64,000 bases of DNA from Thozetella sp. PMI_491 (Eukaryota; Ascomycota; Sordariomycetes; Chaetosphaeriales; Chaetosphaeriaceae): assembly GCA_021432635.1 (NCBI GenBank), contig MU270033.1, positions 483,272-547,271 of the forward strand. The letters run 5' to 3'. The notes beneath the pieces were generated by a model. That model worked only from the letters and a program-made list of their open reading frames with translations, did no database searches and was not told the origin of the DNA. A program made the position numbers and the translations under genes. Shown here in pieces: positions 9,833-19,683 of this stretch. Numbering within the stretch: position 1 is the stretch's first letter; each line of letters starts with the position of its first letter.

Positions 9833-12800
9833 TTACCCTTGTAGCCACTTGATATCCTCGCCCGACAGAGGGAATTGCCAAAAGCCATGGAGGACATAAC
9901 CTGCCCATCTATATAGAGGCTGACATTGACCTTTGTCCATCTTAATCGCAGCGGCCCTAACTGCTCTTGCCAGATTCACGAACGTGATGGAGCGGATAGG
10001 ATATCCCTCCAAGGAATCGTCGTTCTCTTCTGGCCGCACGGGACTCGACGCGCTCTTTTTCATGCCCAGCGCGCATTGTTGCAGGAACGAATGGAAGAAA
10101 TGTTTGGCAAACACAGCTCCGTCAGCGTCTTTAATGCACCACAAAGTAGAGACCGTCGAGCTTGCGCCGGCGTAGAGAAGGGCTGGGACAAGACCCATAA
10201 CCTCGTCTCCCAACTTGACCTCGGCCAAGCCTCCCTGGCATGCAATCATGTTGACGTGCGTTCCAGGCAGAAGGCGGACATCAAACAGCTCGCGAGCAGG
10301 AAGTGCCTCCACTGGTCGCCCTCCGGAGGGGCTAATCGATCGGGGAAACTCAACGTGGTGGTCAAGTGGATCGCTAGAGTTCCAATTACAATGCGTATGC
10401 AGATGCAACATTCGCGACTGTGCCGCCACGCTAAGAAAGCTATATTTGGAAGCACCGGCGTCCAATAGTGGTGTCGACTTGAATAATCGAGCGAGCTCCT
10501 CGATGCTGGCACGGCCGGCCGAGTAATCAAACTGGATCTCTCTCTCTTTGTCATAATAGAAGATTTCTTGTTTCGAAATACCAGAGAGAAACTGGGCGCT
10601 CATAGAGGCAAGCGAATGTCTTGCAAGTTCTGTTGCGGAATAACAGGAACGCAGCAGAGAATGGCTGTGCGTATATACGACAGGGTTGCGGTGAATTAGT
10701 CCGTCGGTTATGCTGTCATCGGCGTCCTCCGGGTCCGGCGTCACAATAGATAGGGCGTGAAGAGGCAGGAGATGTAGCACAGACGACGGACAGAGCACCA
10801 GGACCTCATTGCGCTCGGTACGGTGGCCCAGAGGTGCAATGAGACCGCCTAACATATCTTGAAATGCGGTCCGTGCCTCTATGGTGTTCAAATTTTCTTC
10901 ACGGAAGTCTTTCCACTCCTCCGGGACGAGAAATCTCTGGCACCAGGTCCCAATGTCTTGTAGCTTCGTAGTGAGTAAGTCCATGGTGGGTTGAAATCCA
11001 GCGCGCGCTGTAAACAACAGCAGTTTTCCGGTTTCGCCTTGGAGGTACGGCTGTAAAAGAAACCAATCGACGAGGACAACCGGTGCGCCTGCCCGCTTCT
11101 CGATAGTGATAATATCGGATGCTTCAAATGGAGTTGCTTCTCGTAGGTCTATCAGCTGGCGCAGCAGAGGGTGTTGCCGTTTCATCGCCTCTGTATGGGC
11201 GTCTAACTCGCGGCGCAGATCAAATCTTGCGGTTAGATCAGCGTTGAGAATGCGATCTTCCAATTGCTTCATCTTCTCATAGAGCGGCCGAGCCTCCGGG
11301 TTCGCAAGAATTGTCTTTACCAGATCGGGAGGGTCTGAGGCGCGCACGCCGATGGTTCGAGCAAGTGACCGGGCCTTATACTTTTGCACCCAGCCCCATA
11401 AGCTTGTAATAGTTTCCTGAGATGGCTCTCCTTCTCCGACTAAGAGAAAATGCATCGCAATCTGCACAGTATAGGCGCTAGTGTTAAAGGCGGTAATGCT
11501 TTGCCTGTGCCTGACCCCATTGAGCCCGTCGCTCCAGGAGGCGTGAAGTTCACTATCGGTCAAGATTTCGTCCGTCTCTTTGATCTTTTCGAGTCCGATA
11601 GCACGGAGGCTTCCTATCTCTTTCGCCACCTCTGTCGGAGTGAGGGAAGATTTGACGTTTGTGCTGCTCTGGGCTGCTTCATCGTAGATGGCTTCGAGAC
11701 CGGCGAGCGGTAGCTGCATCAGTTGTCTTAACCGAGAAATCGTCAACATGCATATCTGCGCCCCGACTCGTTGGTGGAGCGCCACCATGGCTCGGTCCTT
11801 AGTCCGGCGAAACTCAGCAAGTGCCAATTCGTTGTACGTCTGTGCCTCTTGCAGCTGCTCCAGTGGTTTTCGGGTGGTAAGGTCGGACTCAACCTCTAGA
11901 AGTGCGACATGGGAGAGTGCAACCACTCCAAGCCAATAGCCTTGGAATCCTGGAAATGTCTCACGGATCAGCTGCGGTAGTGTCTCGTAAAACTCTAGAA
12001 GCTGCTTCACCTCGCGGAGGCGGTGATGCCACAACAGGTTGGCAGAGAAGAAGAGCTGTCGAGCATTTCGTAGCATCACTAAGCAAAACAAACGCCTGTT
12101 TCGGTGCTCTTGGGGAGGATTCATCAGCCAACTGCAGATACGGTCGTACCCGTCTTCCTGTAAGGGATCCACCTCAGCGCCAGGAATGAAGATGATTGAG
12201 GAAATATCCTTCGTTTTCATCTCTCTAAGCCTCTCCATCTCCAGCGTTCTCCCGGCACCATCGTCACTGTTGAGACAAGGTATAGGGATACCCGTCATTC
12301 GGCTAAAGTCTTCGAAGGAAAGATGGCCCGTGACGACATCGTCGAGCGACCAGGTCCACAGGAGTTTGAGTGTCGTCTCCTTGGACTCGTCTTCGTCCCC
12401 CATGGAAGATCGCCAGGGCCAATAAAATGGTTCACCTTGGTCGTTGGCTTCAGATCCAGGGCGTAGAGGCCCTATTGCGCCGTCTATCGAGAAAGCGGCA
12501 GTCGCATTGCGCAAATGTGCCCATTCACCATGCCAGGGCTGGAAGGAATCTAGCTCCACGGCCTTCTGGAACGCAATGGATGCTTCTTCGGCCCGCCGCA
12601 AATTTGTGAGGAGCAATGACTGGCTCCTGTATAGGGATGCTAGTATCCTCGGCGCAGAGAAATGTGGGTACTGCCGTAAGAACCCATCGATCCACTCCAA
12701 CAGCTTCTCTCGGTTGACTAGAGAGGCGACTGTAACAGGAATGAGGGCATTGTGATGCAGTACCAGATCAGCAATGTCTTCTGAAACTCGCTCGTCGTGC

Positions 12801-13982
12801 TTCTCAAGGCGTGACTGGAAGTCGAAGTATTTCTCAAGGTATTCTCGCTCGGACGTGACCTTGTGGAAGGCAAGGGCCAGTTCGGCAGCTACTGAGAGGC
12901 AAGCCCCGGTTCGGCTGCTACCAGCCAGTTCCAGACGACCAGAAAGCTCTTCTGCGCGCCGTAGCCTTTCGAAAGGGTCCTGGATGCAGGAAAGTTTTCG
13001 CTCCTCTAGTGCCTGCATGTGCGGCGCCGAATCTCTGCTCTTGACGTCAAAATGGTCGCAATATCTATTAAACGCAGCCTCCGATCGGGATATCTCCTCC
13101 ACAGCGTGGGTTATGTCTTGAAGCTCGATGTATGTATCAACCCGTTGGAGCCTCACAGTCGCTTCCACAAAGTCTTTGCCATTGCTTGACGGAAAGCCTG
13201 TTTCTATCGCCAAGAGAAACTCCTCCACGACCGGCTCGCGTTGCTCTAGGGCTGTACGATTTAGTTCCACGCGGAATACGGCAGCTGCTTCGTGGAACAT
13301 TCCGCGGCTACTTAGATGCCGTCGGAGCTGTCCCAACCCACTCCAAGGTACCTTTGATGCGGGTACCGTCTCGCCGTTCGGGTCGGTCGGCAAGTGTTCG
13401 GCATCCGGGTTCTCGTAGTTTGATTGTAATCTCGTAAAAAGGTATGATAAAACGTATCGGCGGATGCAGCTCGCCTGGCACTAAGGTTAGAGAAGCTCTG
13501 TCAAAGTTAAAAATAGAAACTTGTACATGAATATCCGTGTACTCTGTAATCGGTAGATTCCGGAGCCAGTGTTGTGTCCTTTTGATCTCTGAAAAAGAAG
13601 ATACCACATCTCCTCGATGCCGTGTCCCGAGCATTGCTCGCGTTAAAGCTATGAGCCGATGCGCTGCGGTGTCGAGATCCTCTCCTGCCTCCTTCGCGCT
13701 GGCTAATCGAGCATCCAGTATTCGCCATGCCTCTCCCCACCTGCCGGCTTCGAGCTCAAGATCGGCACGTTCAATCACCAACACCGGGGCATCTAGAAGC
13801 GGCTTGAGCTCATTTTCAAAGACCGCTCGAGCATCCTTCATCTGACCAACACTTCTTAGCCAGATTGCCTGCTCGACATGTTGAATGGCCTCGGCAGGCA
13901 GCGAACTATATAGGGAAGTGTGAATTCCCCGATAAGCAATATGCGACATTTCTCGTATTTTCGGTGGCCTTTTGCAGCTCAT
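9833..13982 (-). CDS. TPR-CHAT protein (caspase-like peptidase domain)
   Basis: A large cytosolic protein of about 1,359 residues. Coding runs 13982-13482, then 13411-9833; the 70-nt intron (13412-13481) restores a single frame. The first 900 or so residues are helical repeats of TPR character, with alternating small and aromatic residues in segments such as LRRAEEASIAFQKAVELD. The C-terminal quarter is a CHAT domain: LPLHALSIV, then the histidine motif MLHLHTHC (His1172/His1174), then the cysteine motif MIACQGG (Cys1225), followed by LVPALLYAGASSTVSTLW. The candidate His-Cys dyad is intact, so peptidase activity is plausible. CHAT-TPR proteins include separases and bacterial proteases that activate gasdermins or act with CRISPR. 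The gene is divergent from a 311-aa unknown at 14508, its best candidate partner by position. Confidence 0.85.
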
Positions 13983-14507
13983 ACAAAATCACAGTTCGAT
14001 TGATTAGGTCAAGGATTTCGACAAGAGGATAATGGATCAAATTGTACGGATCATAGCATAGAGTGAAATATCATTTTTGCTGCCGGGCGCTCTTACAGTT
14101 TCCCGAAACCAGCTGAAAAGCGCATATACACCCCTGTTTCAACTATTTGCAAAGCTGAATGTGGAGGTCCTGCGTCTTGAGTGTGCTTTAGAGCTGATTC
14201 GAACTCTACGGTTTCGTTGGGATTGGATTCGATCCGATTGGGTTGGAAGACCAAACTCAATCAGACAAATGTGGCTAGCCGAGCACGCCCGCAGGCTTGG
14301 CGTGGCAACCCCCGAGTGGCGAAGTGCCAAGTCCCAGGCCGAGATGTTGACGAAGCCTACTTAACAAGGCCATGAAGGCATATCTTGACTTTTTATTTGT
14401 CATGGTATTTCAAGAACCTAGCTGGGACGACAATCGGATCTCATCGTCATTCTGTCCCATGTCCATCTGGCAGCTACACCCGCGCAAAGAACTCGAGAAT
14501 AGATAAA
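13983..14507. promoter_or_regulatory. Shared divergent promoter region, CHAT gene and 311-aa gene
   Basis: The 525 bp between the two divergent start codons must hold both promoters. A 95-codon frame inside it (14077-14364) shows no family likeness. I see no clear TATA box. Confidence 0.45.
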
Positions 14508-15443
14508 ATGGCCGACAACATGAATCTTGAGGATGACCGAAAATCCTCCGCAGCCAGCAACGAAGCTTTGGAAGTCGTGCCAGTTTTATCGCAAGCTTTA
14601 TCAATCACTGTTGATGAGGGTGGCGGGCAGCTCTCTGCTGGGAAAACTAACAATAGGAGCGAGCTCTCTGTCCCTCGAGAGATTATCTCATCTGGTGTCG
14701 CTTCTAGCACTTTCCAATCGGAGCTTCTTCGACCTATTTTAGCAGGCACCTATCGCGGTATTCCGGCGTACCTAGTGAAACTCCAATTCCAACTTTCGAC
14801 GCCTGGAAGTAACCGGAGCTGGCTGAGTAGGCTTCAGACTGCTAGCATCAATGTTCTCATGGAGGACGCACCCTATGATGAGGTGGAAGAGTCTTTGGAA
14901 GACGAGCCTCCCCATCCATCCACTGTGAAGACTTTTCCCGGGCCTAGCGGCTGGACAGGTCCGATTTCTACAGCCTCCGTGGTGGAGGAGACTGGTGTCC
15001 GAGTCAAGCTTGGCTGGGAAGGCGTCGGGGCAAGTGTGCAAGACAAAATTCAGAGGACCAAGACGGAAAAAGGTTCGGTCAAGGTGGCAGTGGTTCGCAA
15101 AGGTCGACAACGCAACAGTCTGATTGTTACCGTGGCGGAGGATCCAATCGATGCTGCTGGCATCCCCGACTATCTGACAATCCCGCTCATCGTCACACAT
15201 CACAGTCGCCGCTTCAGTATGCGAGTTACCCTCCACGCTAGGTTTGGCTTTTGGCGCGGGAAGCTCGCCGAGATAGTCCCCGTGTTAGGACGAACCGACG
15301 AGCCTCTTTTCTTTGACCCGTTGCAGATGCGCCAGATGATGGATAATGGGCAAAGAGGGATTGGTGGCACAAAGGTTGTTGAGTGGCATGGCGAGTTGGA
15401 AGATATTGATCTGCTCCATTACAGTTCGTTAAAGGAAGCATAG
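14508..15443 (+). CDS. Unrecognised 311-aa protein, divergent partner of the CHAT gene
   Basis: A single-exon gene read from the first ATG (MADNMNLEDD). I do not recognise the family. The first 60 or so residues are polar and probably disordered. From about residue 75 (LAGTYRGIPAYLVKLQFQLS) the chain alternates hydrophobic and polar residues in a manner typical of beta strands, with segments SINVLMEDAP, TVKTFPGPSGWTGP, SLIVTVAED and RFSMRVTLHARFGFW. There is no signal peptide or membrane helix. Two acidic loops, around DEVEESLEDEPP and after the last strands, could be protease-accessible. Because it shares a promoter region with a CHAT peptidase, co-expression and a substrate or effector role are reasonable guesses, but nothing in the protein proves either. 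Confidence 0.65.
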   Translation: MADNMNLEDDRKSSAASNEALEVVPVLSQALSITVDEGGGQLSAGKTNNRSELSVPREIISSGVASSTFQSELLRPILAGTYRGIPAYLVKLQFQLSTPGSNRSWLSRLQTASINVLMEDAPYDEVEESLEDEPPHPSTVKTFPGPSGWTGPISTASVVEETGVRVKLGWEGVGASVQDKIQRTKTEKGSVKVAVVRKGRQRNSLIVTVAEDPIDAAGIPDYLTIPLIVTHHSRRFSMRVTLHARFGFWRGKLAEIVPVLGRTDEPLFFDPLQMRQMMDNGQRGIGGTKVVEWHGELEDIDLLHYSSLKEA

Positions 15444-16041
15444 GACAAAGCCAGCACTCTGTGGCAGGTCGATGTCGAGTCCTGTGTGGACACCGCGAGA
15501 ATTACCCACGAAGAGATAGGGGGAGGGAGCGCGATCGACAAACTTTTCTGTCGAGGTCTGCACAAGGACACTAGACAGCTTCCCGGCTGCAAGGTAGGGA
15601 TACTCGCGGAGTTCGGAGATAGACACAAGCTGAACGATGCCAATGAGACACTTCAAACAGAGACTAATATAGAGGTAGCGGTTAAGTCAGCCGGATTTCC
15701 CTATCGTGCTAATGAGTTCCCTGAGCTCCTGATCTGGCGTCTCTGTCAGCCTAAGCAACTTATTGTCTGATGCAGTCTAGGGGTACGCGATGTTAGTCTG
15801 GGTGTTTGCCTAAAGGATTACCCTGCTTATTACCGGAAGTATGTGTATCCTGGCCTTGAAATCTGCGATTGTCTTGTCAAACTCAATAGTATTCTAACTA
15901 TATTTCATTCGATTTAGATCCTTGGATAGTAGCCCGGAGGTTCCTGCATATCTTTATTGTCACAAGCTATCACCACACCTCTCTATAATAGTAGCTAGAG
16001 CAGCTCACATGATAAGCTCTTTGGGACTGGGTGATGTCAAA
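15444..16041. other. Intergenic, between two stop codons
   Basis: Six hundred bases separating the convergent 3' ends of the 311-aa gene and the UstY gene. A 94-codon plus-strand frame (15486-15770) has no recognisable content. Confidence 0.4.
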
Positions 16042-17315
16042 TCAATGTCTTGGCGAGGGACTAGGTTCCTTGCCAAGGTCTAATAGTCCTTTCGCTCCCG
16101 CATTGGCACGGAAATAGCTTGGCTTTGCGGACCAATCCTTGGCATGCCAAACCTCATGCGGCTCTTGTTGAACTCCATCTGGCTTCTCCATTGCTTTAAC
16201 ATAGTATTCTATATCAACAGAATTGGCCTTGTGCCACGCATTAAACTTTTCAAAGTTGATGCAGTATTTGTTGATGGAGCTAGAAGCACAGCAGTTAGCC
16301 ATTCTCCCCAATTATCCGACGTGTCACGATCAATAGAGGACCTACAAGTCTGGCATGGGATAGCGCTCCTTCTCGGTCCAGTGCATGGTAACTAGATTGA
16401 CATTGTTGCTGCAATCGGCGTCAGTGCATTTCCCCGTAGCTTAAAATGTAAACTCCGAAATACCCACCTGCATGCCAGGGCTTGGAAAAGTATATCGGCA
16501 CAGTGATTGATATGGATTTCATGGTTGTTGTTATCTTTTCGAGGGTCGGCTATATCACGTCAGGGCTCATATCCCGTTTGCCTCGGGGGAGCATTCATGG
16601 CGTACGCACCCACTCTCTGCTTGTAGTGGCCAGCGTAGGCCATCTTTCTCAAGCTATGATCATTAGCGGTACTGCTCGGTCGCACGGAAGAAGGCTCAAC
16701 TCACGCATTTAAACAATGGAGTTGGTGGAACAGGTCCAAGGTCGCGACGTACGCGTCATCGCCTAGTCCCCAAACACTATCCTCAAACTTGGCGCAAGTG
16801 TCTGGATTCTTCCCAAGCTTGATCACTTGTTCTCTTGTGATGGGAAACGGATGGTTTAGTTCAATATCCTCATCCCATATATCATCCGCATCCTGATTCG
16901 GAAAGTCTCGCGCGATCGAGGGCTGATCCGAGGCGTACAGAGTGCCATTGAATGTCTTGATCTGTGGCTCGAGATCGATAAGGTCGAATATTGGGCCTGA
17001 AAATCAGCTCATATTAGGTAAAGTCCTACCTTAGAAGCAGGTCAAGAGCTTACTATAACTCGAGGTAGCCCTTAATTCGGTGTTGAGAACAGTTCGAAGT
17101 TGCCTTGGTTCACTGCGGATCCAAAAAAGTGCCGAAAGGGTGGCCAGGAGCACGGCGACGTTGGCAGTTGTGAGCCAGATGGCAACATTCGCGGGCTGGT
17201 TTTGACGTTGCGTTACTAGAGGCTCTTCCTTGTGCAGCCCGTCCTCACATCCACCTGGTTCCGCCGAGGCAAGAGGTGTATATCCTAGGAACCGCCTCCA
17301 CACATGTCGTGCCAT
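16042..17315 (-). CDS. UstY-family (DUF3328) oxidase, six exons
   Basis: A 321-residue single-pass membrane protein of the UstYa/UstYb family. These proteins carry out oxidative cyclisation of peptide cores in dikaritin biosynthesis (ustiloxin, phomopsin, asperipin). Coding: 17315-17054, 16996-16705, 16653-16610, 16534-16468, 16408-16346, 16279-16042, all in phase. The ATG at 17315 gives MARHVWRRF, a basic N-tail, then one helix (about 44-66). The two family signatures HxxHC are both intact: HQLHC at 178-182, within LDLFHQLHCLNALRKMAYAG, and HINHC at 207-211, within HEIHINHCADILFQALAC. These histidines and cysteines are the presumed metal or redox centre. It is divergent from the repeat precursor at 18107, with 791 bp between start codons, the expected pairing for a fungal RiPP. 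It is the only UstY member I find in the window. Confidence 0.88.
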
Positions 17316-18106
17316 GGTTTTGATCGATTTCTTTCGCGAGGCCTGCACTCGTGAACCGCAGAAGGAATTTCTTCGCCGGATACGAGTAACAATACAATTA
17401 ATGTCTTCGAAGTCACGTCATTCGCCTTGCAGGAGGAGCAAACAAGAATGAGGGGCACGATGCTGCCCCAGGGTAGAATGTCTTACCGTGCAATTTTCCG
17501 TACGTAACCGGTGTGGGGGTGAAACAGTGGCGCAATTGAGTTGTTTCCAAAAGAAGCAGGCCCGATGGATTGTGTTGCCGTTCTGCCGTGATAAAGAAGT
17601 TGAGGCTGTTTGCTCTGAAGGAGGACAGCAGCGGTTTTGCCCGAATTTAGTAGGTAAGGATCGATACTTTGAAGGGCCGACTAATCAGGCATCTCCTAAC
17701 CTTCTTCCGGATCGGAATTAGTGTATATGCAGTATTAGTAGAATAATGTATCGCGGTCAATCCCTCCCGACTAGGAAGGTGGGCGGTATATCCTGATTCA
17801 AACGACTACTTACTAATAGATATGGGTGTGACAACAAGTACGCGATCTATACCGAGTCAGTGTAACATCTCGCAATCGATGGATTGTGTGGACCTGCACG
17901 CTTACGCGGCAGTCTCTGGCGTGGAGCATGGGTGTAGCAGCTATCGCCAAACAAAACGTCCGGCGGCCAGAATAGATTGCTATAGGTAGATATAAGAACA
18001 GCCAAAGATCTGTTGTCTACTCATTTACAGACTCGATTTCCAGCACGGTTCCTGTGACCCAGTAATTCCGACCACTGTTACGTTACACCTGCCTATCTTT
18101 GCGAAG
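17316..18106. promoter_or_regulatory. Shared divergent promoter region of the RiPP pair
   Basis: The 791 bp between the UstY and precursor start codons. A CGGCGG run occurs at 17961-17966 and could serve a Zn2Cys6 regulator. A plus-strand frame (17488-17721) has no family content. Confidence 0.5.
17991..17997 (+). promoter_or_regulatory. TATA-like box of the precursor gene
   Basis: TATAAGA lies 110 bp upstream of the ATG at 18107, a normal distance for a fungal core promoter. The assignment rests on position and sequence only. Confidence 0.4.
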
Positions 18107-18505
18107 ATGCGCTTCGTTAGTGTCGTTCTTGCTCTTGCAGTGGTTGCATCCGCCACTCCGCTTGTATGCCATAGCTCTTCGTATTGTTTTATGAAATCCA
18201 AGTGCTAACCCGATAATTAATGCCAGGTTCCTCGTTATCTGCCCGTTGCCAAGATCGAGGAAGTGGAGCATGCTACGGTCGAGAAGCGATATCTACCTGT
18301 TGCCAAAATCGAGGAAGTGGAAGACTCGATAGTTGAGAAGCGATATCTTCCGGTTGCTAAGATCGAGGAGGTGGAAGATTCCAGCGTCGAAAGGCGATAT
18401 CTACCTGTCGCCAAGATTGAGGAGGTGGAGGATTCTACCGTCGAGAAGCGATATCTGCCTGTCGCCAAGATCGAGGAAGTGGAAGACTCTGCCGTTGAGA
18501 ACTAG
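18107..18505 (+). CDS. Repeat-containing RiPP (dikaritin-type) precursor peptide
   Basis: A 111-residue secreted precursor in two exons (18107-18163, 18227-18505; 63-nt intron). Exon 1 encodes the signal peptide MRFVSVVLALAVVASA; the intron falls just after TPL. The rest is five repeats of 18 residues, YLPVAKIEEVE[D/H][S/A]xVE[K/R]R (residues 23-40, 41-58, 59-76, 77-94, 95-111). Repeats one to four end in a dibasic Kex2 site (KR, KR, RR, KR); the last ends EN-stop; the first is preceded by a lone Arg. This signal peptide-repeat-kexin plan is that of UstA-type precursors, where each repeat yields a core that starts with or contains Tyr and is cyclised by UstY proteins. Kexin cleavage would expose Tyr as residue 1, so the likely core is YLPV or a longer YLPVAKIEEVE. 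The product is not known to me. A divergent UstY gene supports the call. Confidence 0.85.
18236..18502 (+). repeat. Five tandem 54-bp coding repeats
   Basis: Five in-frame 54-bp units (the last is 51 bp) encode the YLPVAKIEEVE repeats. Codons differ freely between units: Leu is ctg, cta, ctt, cta, ctg and Pro is ccc, cct, ccg, cct, cct. The first eleven amino acids never change. The array is therefore old and held by selection on the peptide, not a fresh duplication. Confidence 0.9.
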
Positions 18506-19683
18506 ATCGTCCACGGATTGGAAGACAGCAGGCAGGCTCCCAAATTGAAGACCAATTAGTACAGCTGCAGTATATACGATACACACGAGCCCTTAAAGTA
18601 CTTGCCTAGTTATCTCTCATCGCTAAGGCATAACGTGAATTTTTCGTTTGTGGAGAGCTTCTGCTGCGCCAAGTGGACTGGCAGCTCTGCCTAGGATCAA
18701 GGTAAGGGCCTCCGGCTTATGCTATGGCATATTGTACAGTATTAAAAGTAAGTAACGCATAATATACACATGTAACGATCTGCCATGTGTACTGAACAAA
18801 AGTAGCAACCTCGACTATTGTCCCCCCACATCCGTCCTCCGGCCCCTGGAATGCAATGAAGAAGCACGTGCTGCATATACCCGGCAGAGCACTTTAGAAT
18901 AGTGGATGTAGTGAAAAAGGCTTCTGGAGGTGAAGGTTTTGGAGTACCAACAAATTCTGCTGACTTGATATGCAAAGATCATCGTGGATATGTTGAATGG
19001 AAGACTGTACGCGGAGCTCGTGTGACTGCCGAGACTGATCCTTGGTGGCATCGTCACACCCCTGGGGTCAAGTTCTGCCCTCATGCATACATTGGCTGAG
19101 GCTCGGGCTAAGCGGGCTAAAAGGACAAGTGGGCGAGTCGGCAATTGTTCTCTAAAAATGGAGATTGCTGTAGTCCTACGACTGCTGTGCCGTCAATATC
19201 GTCATTGGCTTGCCCGTAAGCTGCTTTGCTGGACACATTTGGTGTCATAACGAGGCGCCCTATCGCGCGATTCCCAAAGTGGTAGTGTATCGGATGGATT
19301 TGGTGTACTAGACGACTGATCGCTTATTTCTTCTAATCGTACAATATCTAACCGTGCCCAATATTGGATCTGGGTGGGGGCCCTGCTGATAATACGCAGC
19401 TTAATCTCTCCAAAATAGGTTAGATACGGTAGAAGTAGTGTAGGACAGTTTTAAAATAGCATCCCCGCAAAATGGAGAATCCCGTCGGTCGTAGGATCCG
19501 CTGGGGCTGTTCCTCCCCGTAGCACTTCCGGCACTAGGCGGAAGCTCGGCTAGCTCGGGTCCTGTAGGCACTGTAGGCTGTTTCCTTCAAATATCATGGT
19601 CTCCTTTCCTTGTCCTGTTTCGTCATTTGGTGTCTGCCCTAAACCGAACCCCCGTGGATAAATCTAGTATCGAAATCTCTAGC
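18506..19683. other. Intergenic, no supported gene
   Basis: About 1.2 kb between the precursor and the amidase. The longest frame (minus 18815-19144) has no domain likeness or plausible codon pattern. I see no further UstY, tyrosinase or methyltransferase sequence here. Confidence 0.4.

Noticed and set aside
14508-15443. The 311-aa protein as a fungal gasdermin
   Set aside because: The length is near that of the family and it neighbours a protease, but I see no gasdermin-type sequence features. Left as unknown.
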